This document shows, one piece after another, positions 25,235 to 33,513 of a DNA stretch of 64,000 bases. How positions within the stretch are numbered: the first letter of the stretch is position 1; the number at the start of each line of letters is the position of its first letter. The notes below the pieces were generated by a model, which saw only the letters and a list, made by a program, of their open reading frames with translations, did no database searches and was not told where the DNA came from. The stretch spans positions 1-64,000 of the forward strand of contig CAIPDP010000200.1 of NCBI GenBank assembly GCA_903863845.1. The letters run 5' to 3'. This stretch comes from an uncultured Mucilaginibacter sp. Its GTDB lineage: Bacteria > Bacteroidota > Bacteroidia > Sphingobacteriales > Sphingobacteriaceae. The position numbers and the translations under genes were made by a program.

Positions 25235-25897
25235 TTATAAATTAAGATAATTCATTAACGAGTCATAGCGATCTTTCGAGCCATCGTTTTCATCAACATG
25301 GTTGAAAGTGGCCTTCACATCATATTCATATCGGATAAAAGTGGCTATGATCGCTGAAATATCAACTTTGTTCACTTTCAATGTAACCTCTATTTTAGTT
25401 GAATCGGGGAAGGTGCGAACATAGGAGCTTAGAATTTGCGCATTATCCGATTCAACAATTTGCGCCATATGTGCCAGCGAATTGTTTTTATTACCGATCT
25501 CGAGCACGATAATACCACCCGGTTCCGAAACTGATGTCAGTTTAGCGAAATAGGCATTCATGGTATTAATGGAAATCACACCCAGGTAAGTGCTTTTTGC
25601 ATCAAGCACCGGTACGATCGACAATTGCTGTTCATAAAACAACCTGATCACATCATAAATATGTTGTTCTTCGTGAACGTATGGATTTACCAGTGATAAT
25701 TTCAGTGTTTCGATGGCTGCATGGTAGTCGGTTGCTTCAACCAGATCATTTTCAGATATCAGTCCAAGAAACTGATCCTCGCCCACAATTGGCAGGTGCC
25801 TCACTTTAAACTCCGCCATTCTGTCGAACACTTTCTGAATCGGGTCAGTAGGGTGCACCGGTAGAATGATGTTAGTTATCAGCTCAATTGCCAGCAT
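25235..25897 (-). CDS. CBS-domain protein
   Basis: Two tandem CBS domains (roughly residues 1-60 and 65-125: IQKVFDRMAEFKVRHLPIVGEDQFLGLISENDL, then IYDVIRLFYEQQLSIVPVLDAKSTYLGVIS) that would bind adenosine nucleotides. A C-terminal part of about 90 residues is compatible with an ACT-like fold (GGIIVLEIGNKNNSLAHMAQIVE). Probably a soluble nucleotide sensor. It starts 1 bp after the stop of the alpha/beta hydrolase upstream, so both share a transcript. The partner enzyme is unknown. Confidence 0.85.
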   Translation of the reverse strand: MLAIELITNIILPVHPTDPIQKVFDRMAEFKVRHLPIVGEDQFLGLISENDLVEATDYHAAIETLKLSLVNPYVHEEQHIYDVIRLFYEQQLSIVPVLDAKSTYLGVISINTMNAYFAKLTSVSEPGGIIVLEIGNKNNSLAHMAQIVESDNAQILSSYVRTFPDSTKIEVTLKVNKVDISAIIATFIRYEYDVKATFNHVDENDGSKDRYDSLMNYLNL

Positions 25898-25898
25898 A

Positions 25899-26690
25899 TT
25901 AAACTTTTATTTTATCGCGTTCTAAAAAAGCCCTTAATAATTTATTAAACTCATCGGGTTGCTCCATCATGGCTGCATGACCGCATTGATCGATCCAGTG
26001 CAATTCTGAATTGGGCAACAGGTTGTTAAACTCTATTGCAACCGCCGGCGGTGTTATCCTGTCATTTCGTCCCCATATCAACAAAACCGGGATATGGATC
26101 TTATGCAGTTCCTTACCCATATTATGCCGTATGGCCGATTTTGCCATAGCTAATATTCTTATTACGCGATTACGGTCATTAATGGTTTGAAAAACATCAT
26201 CAATTAATTCTTTTGTTGCTGTTTTTGGATCGTAAAAGGTATACTCTACTTTCTCTTTAACAAAATCATAGCTTTCGCGACGTGGAAACGAGCCGCCAAA
26301 TGCGTTTTCATATAACCCCGAACTGCCCGTTAATACCAAAGCCTTTACCGGATGAGGATGGTTGATGCAATAGATAAGACCCACATGCCCGCCAAGCGAA
26401 TTGCCAAGCAGTGTAAAGTCTTTCAGATCCATATAGGTCACAAAACGATGGACATGTTTAGCCAGCGTTTTTACACCAGTAGTAAGCAGGGGTAGATCAT
26501 AAATAGGCAACATGGGAATAATGATGCGGTAATCGTCCTTAAACTCATTGATCACCCTTTCCCAGTTGCTTAATGCCCCCATTAAACCGTGCAAAAGCAA
26601 CAATACTTCTCCTTCGCCCTCATCGATATAACTAAAACCGTTTTCCTCTTTAAGCACGAAATCCATAAATACCTTTGTAATTGCTAGCAT
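25899..26690 (-). CDS. Alpha/beta hydrolase
   Basis: A serine hydrolase with the classic triad: nucleophile Ser in LLGNSLGGHVG, Asp in WGRNDRITPP and His in QCGHAAMMEQP. LLLHGLMG forms the oxyanion hole. It resembles C-C bond hydrolases and esterases of the MenH/BphD type, but the substrate is undetermined. The start is ATG 26690, or ATG 26666 (MDFVLKEENG), which fits homologous N-termini as well. It pairs with the CBS gene. An inverted repeat ATACCA/TGGTAT (26702-26723) lies just upstream. Confidence 0.88.
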   Translation of the reverse strand: MLAITKVFMDFVLKEENGFSYIDEGEGEVLLLLHGLMGALSNWERVINEFKDDYRIIIPMLPIYDLPLLTTGVKTLAKHVHRFVTYMDLKDFTLLGNSLGGHVGLIYCINHPHPVKALVLTGSSGLYENAFGGSFPRRESYDFVKEKVEYTFYDPKTATKELIDDVFQTINDRNRVIRILAMAKSAIRHNMGKELHKIHIPVLLIWGRNDRITPPAVAIEFNNLLPNSELHWIDQCGHAAMMEQPDEFNKLLRAFLERDKIKV

Positions 26691-26795
26691 TCAACTTGTT
26701 CATACCAAAGTTTGATCTGGTATAAAAATTATTTTTATCGCCATAAAAATAGTCTATTGCAAATTACTTGCAAGCAATATTGCGATTTATTTTGT

Positions 26796-27245
26796 TCAAT
26801 TTAATAATTCCTTAACCAGTTCAGATATCGTTCTGCCGTCGGCCTTGCCGGCTAATTCTTTATTGGCGGCACCCATCACTTTTCCTATATCCTTTATGGA
26901 TGTTGCACCAACTCGGACTATCAATGCTTTTAAAAAAGCTTCTATTTCCGGGCGGTCCATTTGTTTGGGCAAATAGGCTTCTATTACTTCTATTTCTTCA
27001 GCCTCGATCTTATAAAGATCATCGCGTTTTTGACTGATATAGATTTCTGCTGATTCTTTACGTTGCTTGATCAACCTTTGCAACACTTTGATCTCAGTTT
27101 CCGGAGAAATATCTTCTGATGCCCCCTTTTCGGTACGCGCCAGTAATAATGCTGATTTGATGGCACGTAGCCCCCTGAGCCTGGCTTCCTGCTTTCCCAG
27201 CATAGCCTGCTTGATATCCTGGTCTATTTGATTGGTGAGTGACAT
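26796..27245 (-). CDS. GatB/YqeY domain-containing protein
   Basis: A YqeY-like protein, homologous to the C-terminal helical tail of the GatB amidotransferase subunit that binds tRNA. The family's role is uncharacterised, perhaps tRNA-linked. All-helical with ELVKELL at the end and the typical GKVMGAANKELAGKADG. The ORF track begins at 27296; I choose ATG 27245 (MSLTNQIDQDIKQAML) because the added 17 residues (MHPGSG...) are not family-like. It gives 149 aa, a normal length. Confidence 0.9.
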   Translation of the reverse strand: MSLTNQIDQDIKQAMLGKQEARLRGLRAIKSALLLARTEKGASEDISPETEIKVLQRLIKQRKESAEIYISQKRDDLYKIEAEEIEVIEAYLPKQMDRPEIEAFLKALIVRVGATSIKDIGKVMGAANKELAGKADGRTISELVKELLN

Positions 27246-27405
27246 GTTGATAATTGGTGAATGAGTGAATGTTTTATTTCCGGATCCCGGATGCACTTTT
27301 TCGTATAGGTATGATAAGTTGATCAGACAGTTAAATCATTTTTCAAAACTAAGACTATTTTAACTAAAACAAAACAGCGTACACCTGAATTTGCCTCCCT
27401 CCGGT

Positions 27406-27421
27406 CCCGATAGCTATCGGG
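27406..27421. repeat. Iterated palindrome CCCGATAGCTATCGGG
   Basis: A perfect 16-bp palindrome between the YqeY and SDR genes. The same word recurs at 33514, 34643 and 44505, and a variant at 61683. Confidence 0.85.
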
Positions 27422-27428
27422 CTTCGGA

Positions 27429-28187
27429 CTACTTCCTAAAAATATTGGTAGCGCTGGCCTGGGCAGCAGGCATAACTATTAATTCGTTAATATTTACATG
27501 GGCCGGGCGCGATACGGCGAACCAGATGGTTTCGGCAATATCAACCGCAATAAGGGGTTCAAAACCGTCGTACACTTTTTTAGCGCGGGTTTCGTCGCCT
27601 TTAAATCTTACAATTGAGAATTCTGTTTCAACAGCACCGGGATGTACAGCGGTTACCCTGATTCCGTATGGCAACAGATCGGCGCGCATTCCTTTGCTCA
27701 ATGCATCGACTGCGTATTTGCTGGCGCAATAAACATTGCCATTGGGGTATACTTCCTTGCCGGCGATAGACCCAAGGTTGATGATATGTCCAAAGCCATT
27801 GCCGATCATCCAGTTGGATACCGCTTTGGTCACATACAACAAGCCTTTGATATTGGTATCGATCATGGTTTCCCAATCGTCGATATTGCCATTCTGAATG
27901 GGATCCAGCCCCTGGCTAAGTCCTGCATTGTTAACCAATACATTGATTTTTTTCCATTCGTCGGGCAGTTCTTCGAGGTTTTTGAACACTCTTTCACGAT
28001 CACGCACGTCAAACTCAAGGACTTTTACGGCCACATTATATTCCGAAACCAACTGGCTGGCAATTTTTTGAAGGCGATCTGCACGGCGACCGGTCAATAC
28101 GAGATCATACCGTTCGCGGGCAAAAACATGTGCACAGGCCTCGCCTATTCCGGCGGTTGCGCCTGTTATAAGAGCTATTTTCGACAT
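27429..28187 (-). CDS. SDR family NAD(P)-dependent oxidoreductase
   Basis: A classical short-chain dehydrogenase of 252 aa. Cofactor motif TGATAGIGEACA at residues 8-19, NNAG strand, catalytic Ser in INLGSIAG and the YxxxK pair in YCASKYAVDAL. It resembles the YdfG/serine 3-dehydrogenase-like class that acts on 3-hydroxy acids; the specificity is inferred only. Monocistronic, followed by the palindrome and preceded by the 84-bp repeat region. Confidence 0.92.
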   Translation of the reverse strand: MSKIALITGATAGIGEACAHVFARERYDLVLTGRRADRLQKIASQLVSEYNVAVKVLEFDVRDRERVFKNLEELPDEWKKINVLVNNAGLSQGLDPIQNGNIDDWETMIDTNIKGLLYVTKAVSNWMIGNGFGHIINLGSIAGKEVYPNGNVYCASKYAVDALSKGMRADLLPYGIRVTAVHPGAVETEFSIVRFKGDETRAKKVYDGFEPLIAVDIAETIWFAVSRPAHVNINELIVMPAAQASATNIFRK

Positions 28188-28310
28188 AGGTAGTTTAAAA
28201 GTGCGAATTTATGAAATTTTTGTCCGATTCGAAGTGGGAAGTAGTCCGAAAGTCCGCATAAGTCCGAAAGTCCGAAAGATGGATTATCAAATTAAACCAA
28301 AAGCCCTCTC
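28188..28310. other. Intergenic leader with GTCCGAAAG words
   Basis: The stretch between the SDR start and the 84-bp array holds several GTCCGAAAG words (28236-28280), which are pieces of the array spacer. I see no gene. The ORFs 28201-28524 (+) and 28292-28516 (-) are repeat artefacts. Confidence 0.6.
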
Positions 28311-28512
28311 CTCGGAGAGTGCTTGGGGTGAGGCGACGAAAGCAAGTCCGAAAGTTGGATTATCAAATGAAACGAAACCAAAAAGCCCCTCTCCCCCGGA
28401 GAGGGGTTGGGGTGAGGCGACGAAAGCAAGTCCGAAAGATGTATTATCAATCGAAACGAAACAAAAAGCCCCTCTCCCCGGGAGAGAGCTTGGGGTGAGG
28501 CGACGAAAGCAA
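28300..28512 (-). repeat. 84-bp palindromic repeat, three copies, inverted relative to the nuo copy
   Basis: Successive GAGGCGACGAAAGCAAG words at 28330, 28414 and 28497 (spacing 84 and 83 bp), each preceded by a palindromic core such as CCCCTCTCCCCCGGAGAGGG. Read on the minus strand the unit is the same GTCGCCTCACCCCAACCCCT element as at 14781-15000, and the spacer is also related (CTTTCGGACTT). The first core (near 28301-28322) is degraded. Confidence 0.9.
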
Positions 28513-28658
28513 GCAAGGAAATAAATTGCTACTCAATTGACGAAGGCTATTTCAAAATTAAAATCCCAGATTTAATTTTCATCCTCCAAAGTTTCAAACA
28601 TCAGCAAATGCAACTTTCGGAATTTCGGACTTCTACGGACTCCTCCGGACTTAAAAAC
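28513..28658. other. Intergenic remainder downstream of porT
   Basis: A/T-rich spacer after the 84-bp array. It ends with TTTCGGACTTCTACGGACTC, related to the array spacer words, just before the porT stop codon. No gene or clear terminator seen. Confidence 0.4.
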
Positions 28659-29390
28659 CTACTCAAAAATCAAACTCAACGTAACGGAGTGCAGCGACAA
28701 CTTGCTGAGCGGAGAAGAATACGGGTTTGCTTCGGGGATTAAAATATTATTAAAGGAATTAGACAACTTGATCTCAGGGGATAGTTTGAAATATTCGAGA
28801 TAAATATCGGCGCCAAAACCAAGTTCATAGGAACCGAAACCGGATTTATTTCGAAGAACGGCCTGAAGGGGGTCGATATCAGGAGCGTTTTTCTTTGAAC
28901 TGACCGCGATCGAATACTTGATACCAGCGAGCATGTAGGCTCTGAAATCTTCAATTCGTTCTGATTTTAATTTGAAGGAAAAAGGAAATTCCAGCTCAGT
29001 GGCTGGTACAGTGTTACTGACATTTTCAGATGGTGTAGCGTAGGTATAACTTACGGTCCGGTCGGCAAAAACAAGCGATGGCGTAGCGCGGATCTCCAAA
29101 AAATCCGTCAGACTGTACCGACCCAGGAAACCAACCGCAAAACCGGGCGCATTGGGTGAGGTAATGCTGGTTACAGCATCGGTAATATTATGACCAACAC
29201 CGGGGTCGAAATACGGACTTTGCCAGTTTGGCTTTTTCCATATCTTGTAATAGCTGGTGACCGACTGAAAACTAAACCCAAAACTGTAATCGGTTTGATC
29301 GGCACCGCCACCCCATGCCGGCACCTGGGCAAAAGCAAATTTGCCGGAGATAAGCAGGATCAGGATGAACAGGAACCGTTTTCTATGCAT
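28659..29390 (-). CDS. porT: PorT/SprT-like type IX secretion outer-membrane protein
   Basis: Predicted outer-membrane beta-barrel needed for type IX secretion and gliding in Bacteroidota. It has a signal peptide (MHRKRFLFILILLISGKFAFAQ), an early YSFGFSFQSVTSYYKIWKKP, and repeated short strands to the end (LHSVTLSLIFE). 243 aa matches PorT. In several Bacteroidota the PorT/SprT gene follows the ubiE-type methyltransferase, as it does here (221 bp downstream), which supports the call. The two sorting-domain proteins elsewhere in this window need such a system. Confidence 0.8.
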   Translation of the reverse strand: MHRKRFLFILILLISGKFAFAQVPAWGGGADQTDYSFGFSFQSVTSYYKIWKKPNWQSPYFDPGVGHNITDAVTSITSPNAPGFAVGFLGRYSLTDFLEIRATPSLVFADRTVSYTYATPSENVSNTVPATELEFPFSFKLKSERIEDFRAYMLAGIKYSIAVSSKKNAPDIDPLQAVLRNKSGFGSYELGFGADIYLEYFKLSPEIKLSNSFNNILIPEANPYSSPLSKLSLHSVTLSLIFE

Positions 29391-29429
29391 ATTTTTCTTT
29401 ATTCGTTACCTGTCGTAACGGTGTTTGAA

Positions 29430-29600
29430 TATCGGAATATGAACGCCAAAATACTTCATTATTCGATATTCAGGATTCGGTGTTCGATATTATTCGCGTT
29501 TGTCTTAATATCGAATACTGAATGTCGAATATCGATCTTTAAAATAATTCATTATTCGTTATTCAGTATTAATTATTCGATATTTGATACCCTGTTCGCT
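29430..29600. repeat. A/T-rich ATTCGATATTC repeat cluster
   Basis: The ubiE-porT gap is filled with variants of ATTCGATATTC, ATTCAGTATT and TCGAATATCG on both strands. The same words recur at 31795-31833 immediately before the UbiA-family gene. Unit boundaries are irregular. Confidence 0.6.
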
Positions 29601-29611
29601 ATGCTCCACAC

Positions 29612-30343
29612 TTATTTCACTCCAGTATAAATCGAACAAATCCCAAACGCCAGCGGCCTGCATTTGGTATTTTTATAGCCCACTTTATCCATCAGCCCCG
29701 TAAAATCTTTCCCATCCGGAAATGCAGCTACCGATTCGGGCAGATAGGTGTAGGCGCGCGCATCTTTAGAAAACAATTTGCCAATACCCGGCGTGATATA
29801 ATTAAAATAAAAATTGTACAACTGCTTGATCGGAAATGCTTTGGGTTTCGAAAACTCCAGCACTACTGCTTTACCACCGGGTTTTAATACCCTTAATATA
29901 TCGGCAATGCCTTTTTCCAAATTCTCAAAATTTCGCACCCCATAGGCCACGGTAACCGCGTCAAAAGCATCCGCTTCGAAAGGCAAACCTTCCGAATCAC
30001 CGAGTTTTACCTCGAAACGATCATTTAGGTTGCGTTTGGCTATCTTTTGATCAGCAATGTCCAACATGCCCCGTGATATATCAACACCGATGATCTTTTC
30101 AGGTTTCAATATGTTAAGTGCTTCGAAGGCAAAATCACCGGTACCGGTAGCCACATCCAGGATCAGTTTTGGCTGATCTTTCTTCAATTCGTTAATTGCT
30201 TTTTTACGCCAGATGATATCAATACCCAGCGACAAAAAATGATTCAGGAAATCGTAGGTTTTGGAGATGTTATTGAACATATCGGCCACCTGCTCTTTTT
30301 TGGTGCCCTGCTCTTCGGTGTAGGGAATTACTGTTTTGCTCAT
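29612..30343 (-). CDS. ubiE: Demethylmenaquinone (ubiquinone/menaquinone) C-methyltransferase
   Basis: SAM-dependent methyltransferase that makes the last C-methylation of menaquinone (MenG/UbiE). SAM-binding motif LILDVATGTGDFAFEAL, then IGVDISRGMLDIA, DAVTVAYGVRNFENLEKG and the characteristic YTYLPESVAAFPDGKDF. The ORF track starts at a TTG (30352) inside the promoter box; I choose ATG 30343 (MSKTVIPYTEEQ), giving 243 aa. Menaquinone is the probable electron acceptor of the complex I encoded in this window. Confidence 0.94.
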   Translation of the reverse strand: MSKTVIPYTEEQGTKKEQVADMFNNISKTYDFLNHFLSLGIDIIWRKKAINELKKDQPKLILDVATGTGDFAFEALNILKPEKIIGVDISRGMLDIADQKIAKRNLNDRFEVKLGDSEGLPFEADAFDAVTVAYGVRNFENLEKGIADILRVLKPGGKAVVLEFSKPKAFPIKQLYNFYFNYITPGIGKLFSKDARAYTYLPESVAAFPDGKDFTGLMDKVGYKNTKCRPLAFGICSIYTGVK

Positions 30344-30349
30344 TGGGGG

Positions 30350-30357
30350 CAAAGATA
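30350..30357 (-). promoter_or_regulatory. Proposed ubiE -7 promoter box TATCTTTG
   Basis: A perfect TAnnTTTG match, six bases before the ATG. Transcription would start at or within a base or two of the start codon. Confidence 0.55.
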
Positions 30358-30371
30358 GGTTGAAATGTTGG

Positions 30372-30500
30372 AAGGTGGTAGTGGTTGTGTTAGTTGTATT
30401 AGTTGTAGTAGGGTAGCTGACTACAGACTAGCAATTCGCTTTAAAACACATCATTCCTAATTCAACTAATACAACCTCTACAACCAGTACAACTACTAAT
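30372..30500. repeat. 9-bp TTAGTTGTA / CAACTAATA repeats, two orientations
   Basis: TTAGTTGTA units at about 30390-30410 and CAACTAATACAACC units at about 30462-30497 form a loose inverted pair in the VOC-ubiE gap. It belongs to the same 9-bp family as 33532-33594, 44463-44502 and 45200-45245. Confidence 0.7.
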
Positions 30501-30984
30501 TAAGCAACGCAAGCAAGCCATGCAGATCCAGCGCCCGGGTAAACATGGTGAGGTCGCCGTTCTCATCTTTGGGCCATTCTTCGCGGGGCCTGTCCCAATA
30601 CAATTCAACGCCGTTACCGTCGGGGTCATCCAAATAGATCGCTTCGGATACACCGTGATCTGATGCGCCGGTGATCGGGTATTTTGCATCAATTATTCTT
30701 TGAAGTTCCACCGCCAGGTCCTTTCTTACAGGGAACAGGATAGCCGTATGGTAAAGGCCCGGTGCTTCGGGTGGTGCGGGCGGCTGGCCTTTACTATGCC
30801 AGGTATTTAGTCCGATATGGTGGTGGTATCCTCCTGCCGATATAAATGCGGCCTGACTGCCATATTTCATTACCAGTTCAAAACCCAGTAATCCGCAATA
30901 AAAGTCGATCGACCTTTGAAGGTCGCTTACCTTTAAATGTACGTGCCCGATGCGGGTATTTGCAGGGATTTTATAGTCTTCCAT
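30496..30984 (-). CDS. VOC family (glyoxalase/dioxygenase superfamily) protein
   Basis: A vicinal-oxygen-chelate protein of 162 aa with two beta-alpha-beta-beta-beta modules. Probable metal ligands are the His in RIGHVHLKVSDL, a His in LYHTAILFP and the Glu in GNGVELYWDRP; YHHHIGLNTWHS is typical of catechol-dioxygenase-like members. The substrate is unknown. It is divergent from engB with both promoters in the shared 148 bp gap. Confidence 0.88.
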   Translation of the reverse strand: MEDYKIPANTRIGHVHLKVSDLQRSIDFYCGLLGFELVMKYGSQAAFISAGGYHHHIGLNTWHSKGQPPAPPEAPGLYHTAILFPVRKDLAVELQRIIDAKYPITGASDHGVSEAIYLDDPDGNGVELYWDRPREEWPKDENGDLTMFTRALDLHGLLALLN

Positions 30985-31003
30985 AATTTATGTGTTTAAA
31001 CAT

Positions 31004-31011
31004 CAAATTTA
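31004..31011 (-). promoter_or_regulatory. Proposed VOC gene -7 promoter box TAAATTTG
   Basis: A TAnnTTTG match about 20 bp before the ATG of the VOC gene. Confidence 0.5.
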
Positions 31012-31120
31012 GTGATTAGAGACCAGTTAATTGGTTATCAGGTGCTCCATGGGTGAAAAAATGACAATTTGAGTATTTCTCAATACTAAACTAATCACAA
31101 ATTAACTAATCTCTAATCAC

Positions 31121-31128
31121 TAACTTTG
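31121..31128 (+). promoter_or_regulatory. Proposed engB -7 promoter box TAACTTTG
   Basis: A perfect TAnnTTTG match separated from the engB ATG by only four bases (CGCC), implying a leaderless mRNA. Confidence 0.55.
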
Positions 31129-31132
31129 CGCC

Positions 31133-31774
31133 ATGATCGTAAAATCAGCCGAGTTTATTTGCAGCAATACGCAGGTATCCAAATTACCGCCGCCGCTTAA
31201 ACCGGAATACGCTTTTATTGGGCGCTCAAATGTGGGTAAATCATCGCTCATCAACATGATAACCGGGAAAAAAGCTTTGGCCAAAACCTCGCAAACTCCC
31301 GGCAAAACGCAGCTGATCAACCACTTTCTGATCAATGATAACTGGTACCTGGTAGATTTGCCCGGCTACGGTTTTGCACGGATATCAAAAAGCAAAAAAG
31401 AGGACTGGAACAAATTTATCCGCACCTATCTGGATAAACGGGAAAGTTTGCAATGTGTTTTGGTATTGATAGACAGCAGGCTTGAGCCGCAGAAAATAGA
31501 CCTGGAATTTTGCAACTGGCTGGGCGAAAAAGGCCTTTCGTTTGTAATAGTTTTTACCAAAGCCGACAAGCAATCAGTCACCAAAACCGATCAAAATGTG
31601 GCTAAATTTAAAAAAGCACTATTAACTACCTTCCACGAATTGCCACCCTATTTCGTCACCTCGGCCGAAACCCAATTGGGCCGCGATGAAGTGCTGGGTT
31701 TTATAGACGGGGTAAATAAAAGTTTTGACGTTTCGAGTATAGGAGATACCTGGCAGCAGGTTGGCAAGGAATAA
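31133..31774 (+). CDS. engB: Ribosome biogenesis GTP-binding protein YihA/YsxC/EngB
   Basis: An essential GTPase for large ribosomal subunit assembly. P-loop GRSNVGKSSLINMI (about residues 29-42), switch/G2 TPGKTQ, G3 DLPGYGFA, G4 FTKADK, G5 TSAET. 213 aa is normal. Four bases separate its start from a promoter box. The UbiA-family gene follows 61 bp later. Confidence 0.96.
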   Translation: MIVKSAEFICSNTQVSKLPPPLKPEYAFIGRSNVGKSSLINMITGKKALAKTSQTPGKTQLINHFLINDNWYLVDLPGYGFARISKSKKEDWNKFIRTYLDKRESLQCVLVLIDSRLEPQKIDLEFCNWLGEKGLSFVIVFTKADKQSVTKTDQNVAKFKKALLTTFHELPPYFVTSAETQLGRDEVLGFIDGVNKSFDVSSIGDTWQQVGKE

Positions 31775-31835
31775 TGAGGCAACTGTTACATCATTATTTA
31801 ACATTAGATATTCGTTATTCGATATTTTATTATTC

Positions 31836-32690
31836 ATGAAGAAGTATTTTTCACTCGTGCTATTTGCACACACAATTTTTGCACTGCCTTTCGCTATTAT
31901 CGGCTATTTTCTGGCAGTTACTACTACCGCCAACCATTTCGACTGGCTGAAACTGGTATTGATGCTGGCATGTATGGTCTTTGCCCGTAATTCGGCGATG
32001 GCTTTCAACCGTTACCTGGATAGGGATATAGATGCAATAAATCCCCGAACGCTCAAACGTGATATCCCGGCGGGCCGTATCAGTGCGAAAGCTGCACTTA
32101 CCTTTACCATTGTTAATTGCAGTTTGCTGGTAATCACCACCTGGTTTATTAACCCGCTTTGCTTTTACTTGTCGCCTGTCGCATTATTGGTGATACTTGG
32201 CTACAGTGCAACCAAAAGATTCACTGCATTATGCCATTTGGTACTTGGTCTTGGTTTGGCACTCGCTCCCATTGGTGCTTATCTCGTTGTAACAGGGGCA
32301 TTCGCTTTGCTGCCTGTTTTCTTTTCGCTTGCGGTGTTATGCTGGGTTAGCGGGTTTGATATCATTTACGCTTTGCAGGATGAGGATTTCGATCGCGGAC
32401 AGGCCCTGCACTCTATCCCTGCCTGGCTGGGTAAAGTAAATGCTTTGCGCTTGTCAACGCTACTACATGTTTTTTCGGCTTTGTTTATCATCTTGCCGGT
32501 ATTCTTTACCACGGTTAGCTGGCCTTATTATATCGGCATTGCCTTCTTTTGCTCGATGCTTATTTACCAGCACCGACTGGTAAAACCAAACGACCTGAGC
32601 CGCGTAAATTTTGCATTCATGACCACCAATGGTATTGCCAGTGTGGTTTTTGCAGTTTTTTTTCTGATCGACCGGATTCTTGTCAAATAA
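31836..32690 (+). CDS. UbiA-family prenyltransferase (4-hydroxybenzoate octaprenyltransferase-like)
   Basis: An integral membrane prenyltransferase with about eight or nine helices. The two Asp-rich motifs are NRYLDRDIDAINPRT and DIIYALQDEDFDRGQAL, matching the UbiA/MqnP type more than MenA. In menaquinone-only Bacteroidota such a protein can be the MqnP of the futalosine route; no other men or mqn gene is here to decide. The ORF track starts at 31761, overlapping engB; I choose ATG 31836 (MKKYFSLVLFAH), directly after an A/T-rich repeat. It gives 284 aa. Confidence 0.9.
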   Translation: MKKYFSLVLFAHTIFALPFAIIGYFLAVTTTANHFDWLKLVLMLACMVFARNSAMAFNRYLDRDIDAINPRTLKRDIPAGRISAKAALTFTIVNCSLLVITTWFINPLCFYLSPVALLVILGYSATKRFTALCHLVLGLGLALAPIGAYLVVTGAFALLPVFFSLAVLCWVSGFDIIYALQDEDFDRGQALHSIPAWLGKVNALRLSTLLHVFSALFIILPVFFTTVSWPYYIGIAFFCSMLIYQHRLVKPNDLSRVNFAFMTTNGIASVVFAVFFLIDRILVK

Positions 32691-32748
32691 GTACAATCAG
32701 GTTGGCTAAGGGCTAAAGAGCCAATAATTCTTTTAGTATCTTTACGAT

Positions 32749-33354
32749 ATGGACGCAAACTCGGCCTTAAATATCTACCGCGAACAGCTAAAAAAATATA
32801 TCGACTTTAATGAGGCCGAATGGATCATTTTTTCGTTGCATCTAAGCATAAACCAGCTTAAAAAGAAACATTACTTTGCTGAGCCTGGTAAGGTTTGCGA
32901 TAAGGTTGCCTTTATGATCATAGGAACGGTTAGGTATTTCCACATCAAAGACGGGCAGGAAATTACCGGCTATTTCAGTTTCGAGAACGAATTTGTTACC
33001 TCGTACAAAAGTTTCCTCACCGGGCTGCCCGGTCTTACTTATATCCAGGCGCTGGAAGACTGTTTACTCATCACCTTTACCCATCGCGATCTGGACCAAA
33101 TGCTGGCCAACCCTATGCTGGCCTACAAAGTAGAAAAATTCGGCCGACTGGTTGCCGAAGAAACCATTATTTGCTATGAGGATCGTGTAGCATCATTCAT
33201 CACCCAGACACCCGAAGAGCGCTACCTGCAATTGTACAATACCGGCAAGGATATCTTAAGGCGCATGCCCCAGCATTATATTGCCAATTACCTGGGCATC
33301 ACTCCGGTATCGCTATCGCGTATCCGACGAAGAGTACTTACCGGGGTTAAGTGA
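32749..33354 (+). CDS. Crp/Fnr family transcriptional regulator
   Basis: A 201-residue regulator with an N-terminal cyclic-nucleotide-binding-like beta-roll (residues of about 30-120: CDKVAFMIIGTVRYFHIKDGQEITGYFSFENEFV) and a C-terminal helix-turn-helix (QHYIANYLGITPVSLSRIRRRV). No FNR-type cysteine cluster is present, so it is not an iron-sulfur oxygen sensor. TATCTTTA, close to the -7 consensus, lies just before the ATG. Its stop codon is contained in the first unit of a 15-bp repeat array. Confidence 0.9.
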   Translation: MDANSALNIYREQLKKYIDFNEAEWIIFSLHLSINQLKKKHYFAEPGKVCDKVAFMIIGTVRYFHIKDGQEITGYFSFENEFVTSYKSFLTGLPGLTYIQALEDCLLITFTHRDLDQMLANPMLAYKVEKFGRLVAEETIICYEDRVASFITQTPEERYLQLYNTGKDILRRMPQHYIANYLGITPVSLSRIRRRVLTGVK

Positions 33355-33455
33355 TTGGCTAACTGGTGATTAGTTAATTTGTGATTGGTTAACTGGTGAT
33401 TGGTCAACTTGTGATTAGTTACCCTGTCATTTGTTAACCTGTGATTTACCAAATG
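33351..33455 (+). repeat. Seven tandem 15-bp units (GTGATTGGTTAACTG type)
   Basis: Exact 15-bp spacing: 33351, 33366, 33381, 33396, 33411, 33426, 33441. Units include GTGATTGGCTAACTG, GTGATTAGTTAATTT and GTGATTGGTCAACTT, the last two being more diverged. The first unit contains the TGA stop of the Crp/Fnr gene. Similar words occur in the VOC-engB gap and at about 44360-44390. Confidence 0.93.
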
Positions 33456-33513
33456 GCAATTTAGCCATTACCAAAAAGGTTTAAACCTAGATAATGCCAA
33501 ACCAGTACAACTG

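Noticed and set aside
26702-26723. Inverted repeat ATACCA-N10-TGGTAT upstream of the alpha/beta hydrolase
   Set aside because: Short 6-bp arms in A/T-rich DNA could arise by chance, so I mention it in the gene entry only.
28201-28524. ORFs on both strands across the second 84-bp array
   Set aside because: Same artefact: open frames exist because the unit length of 84 is a multiple of three.
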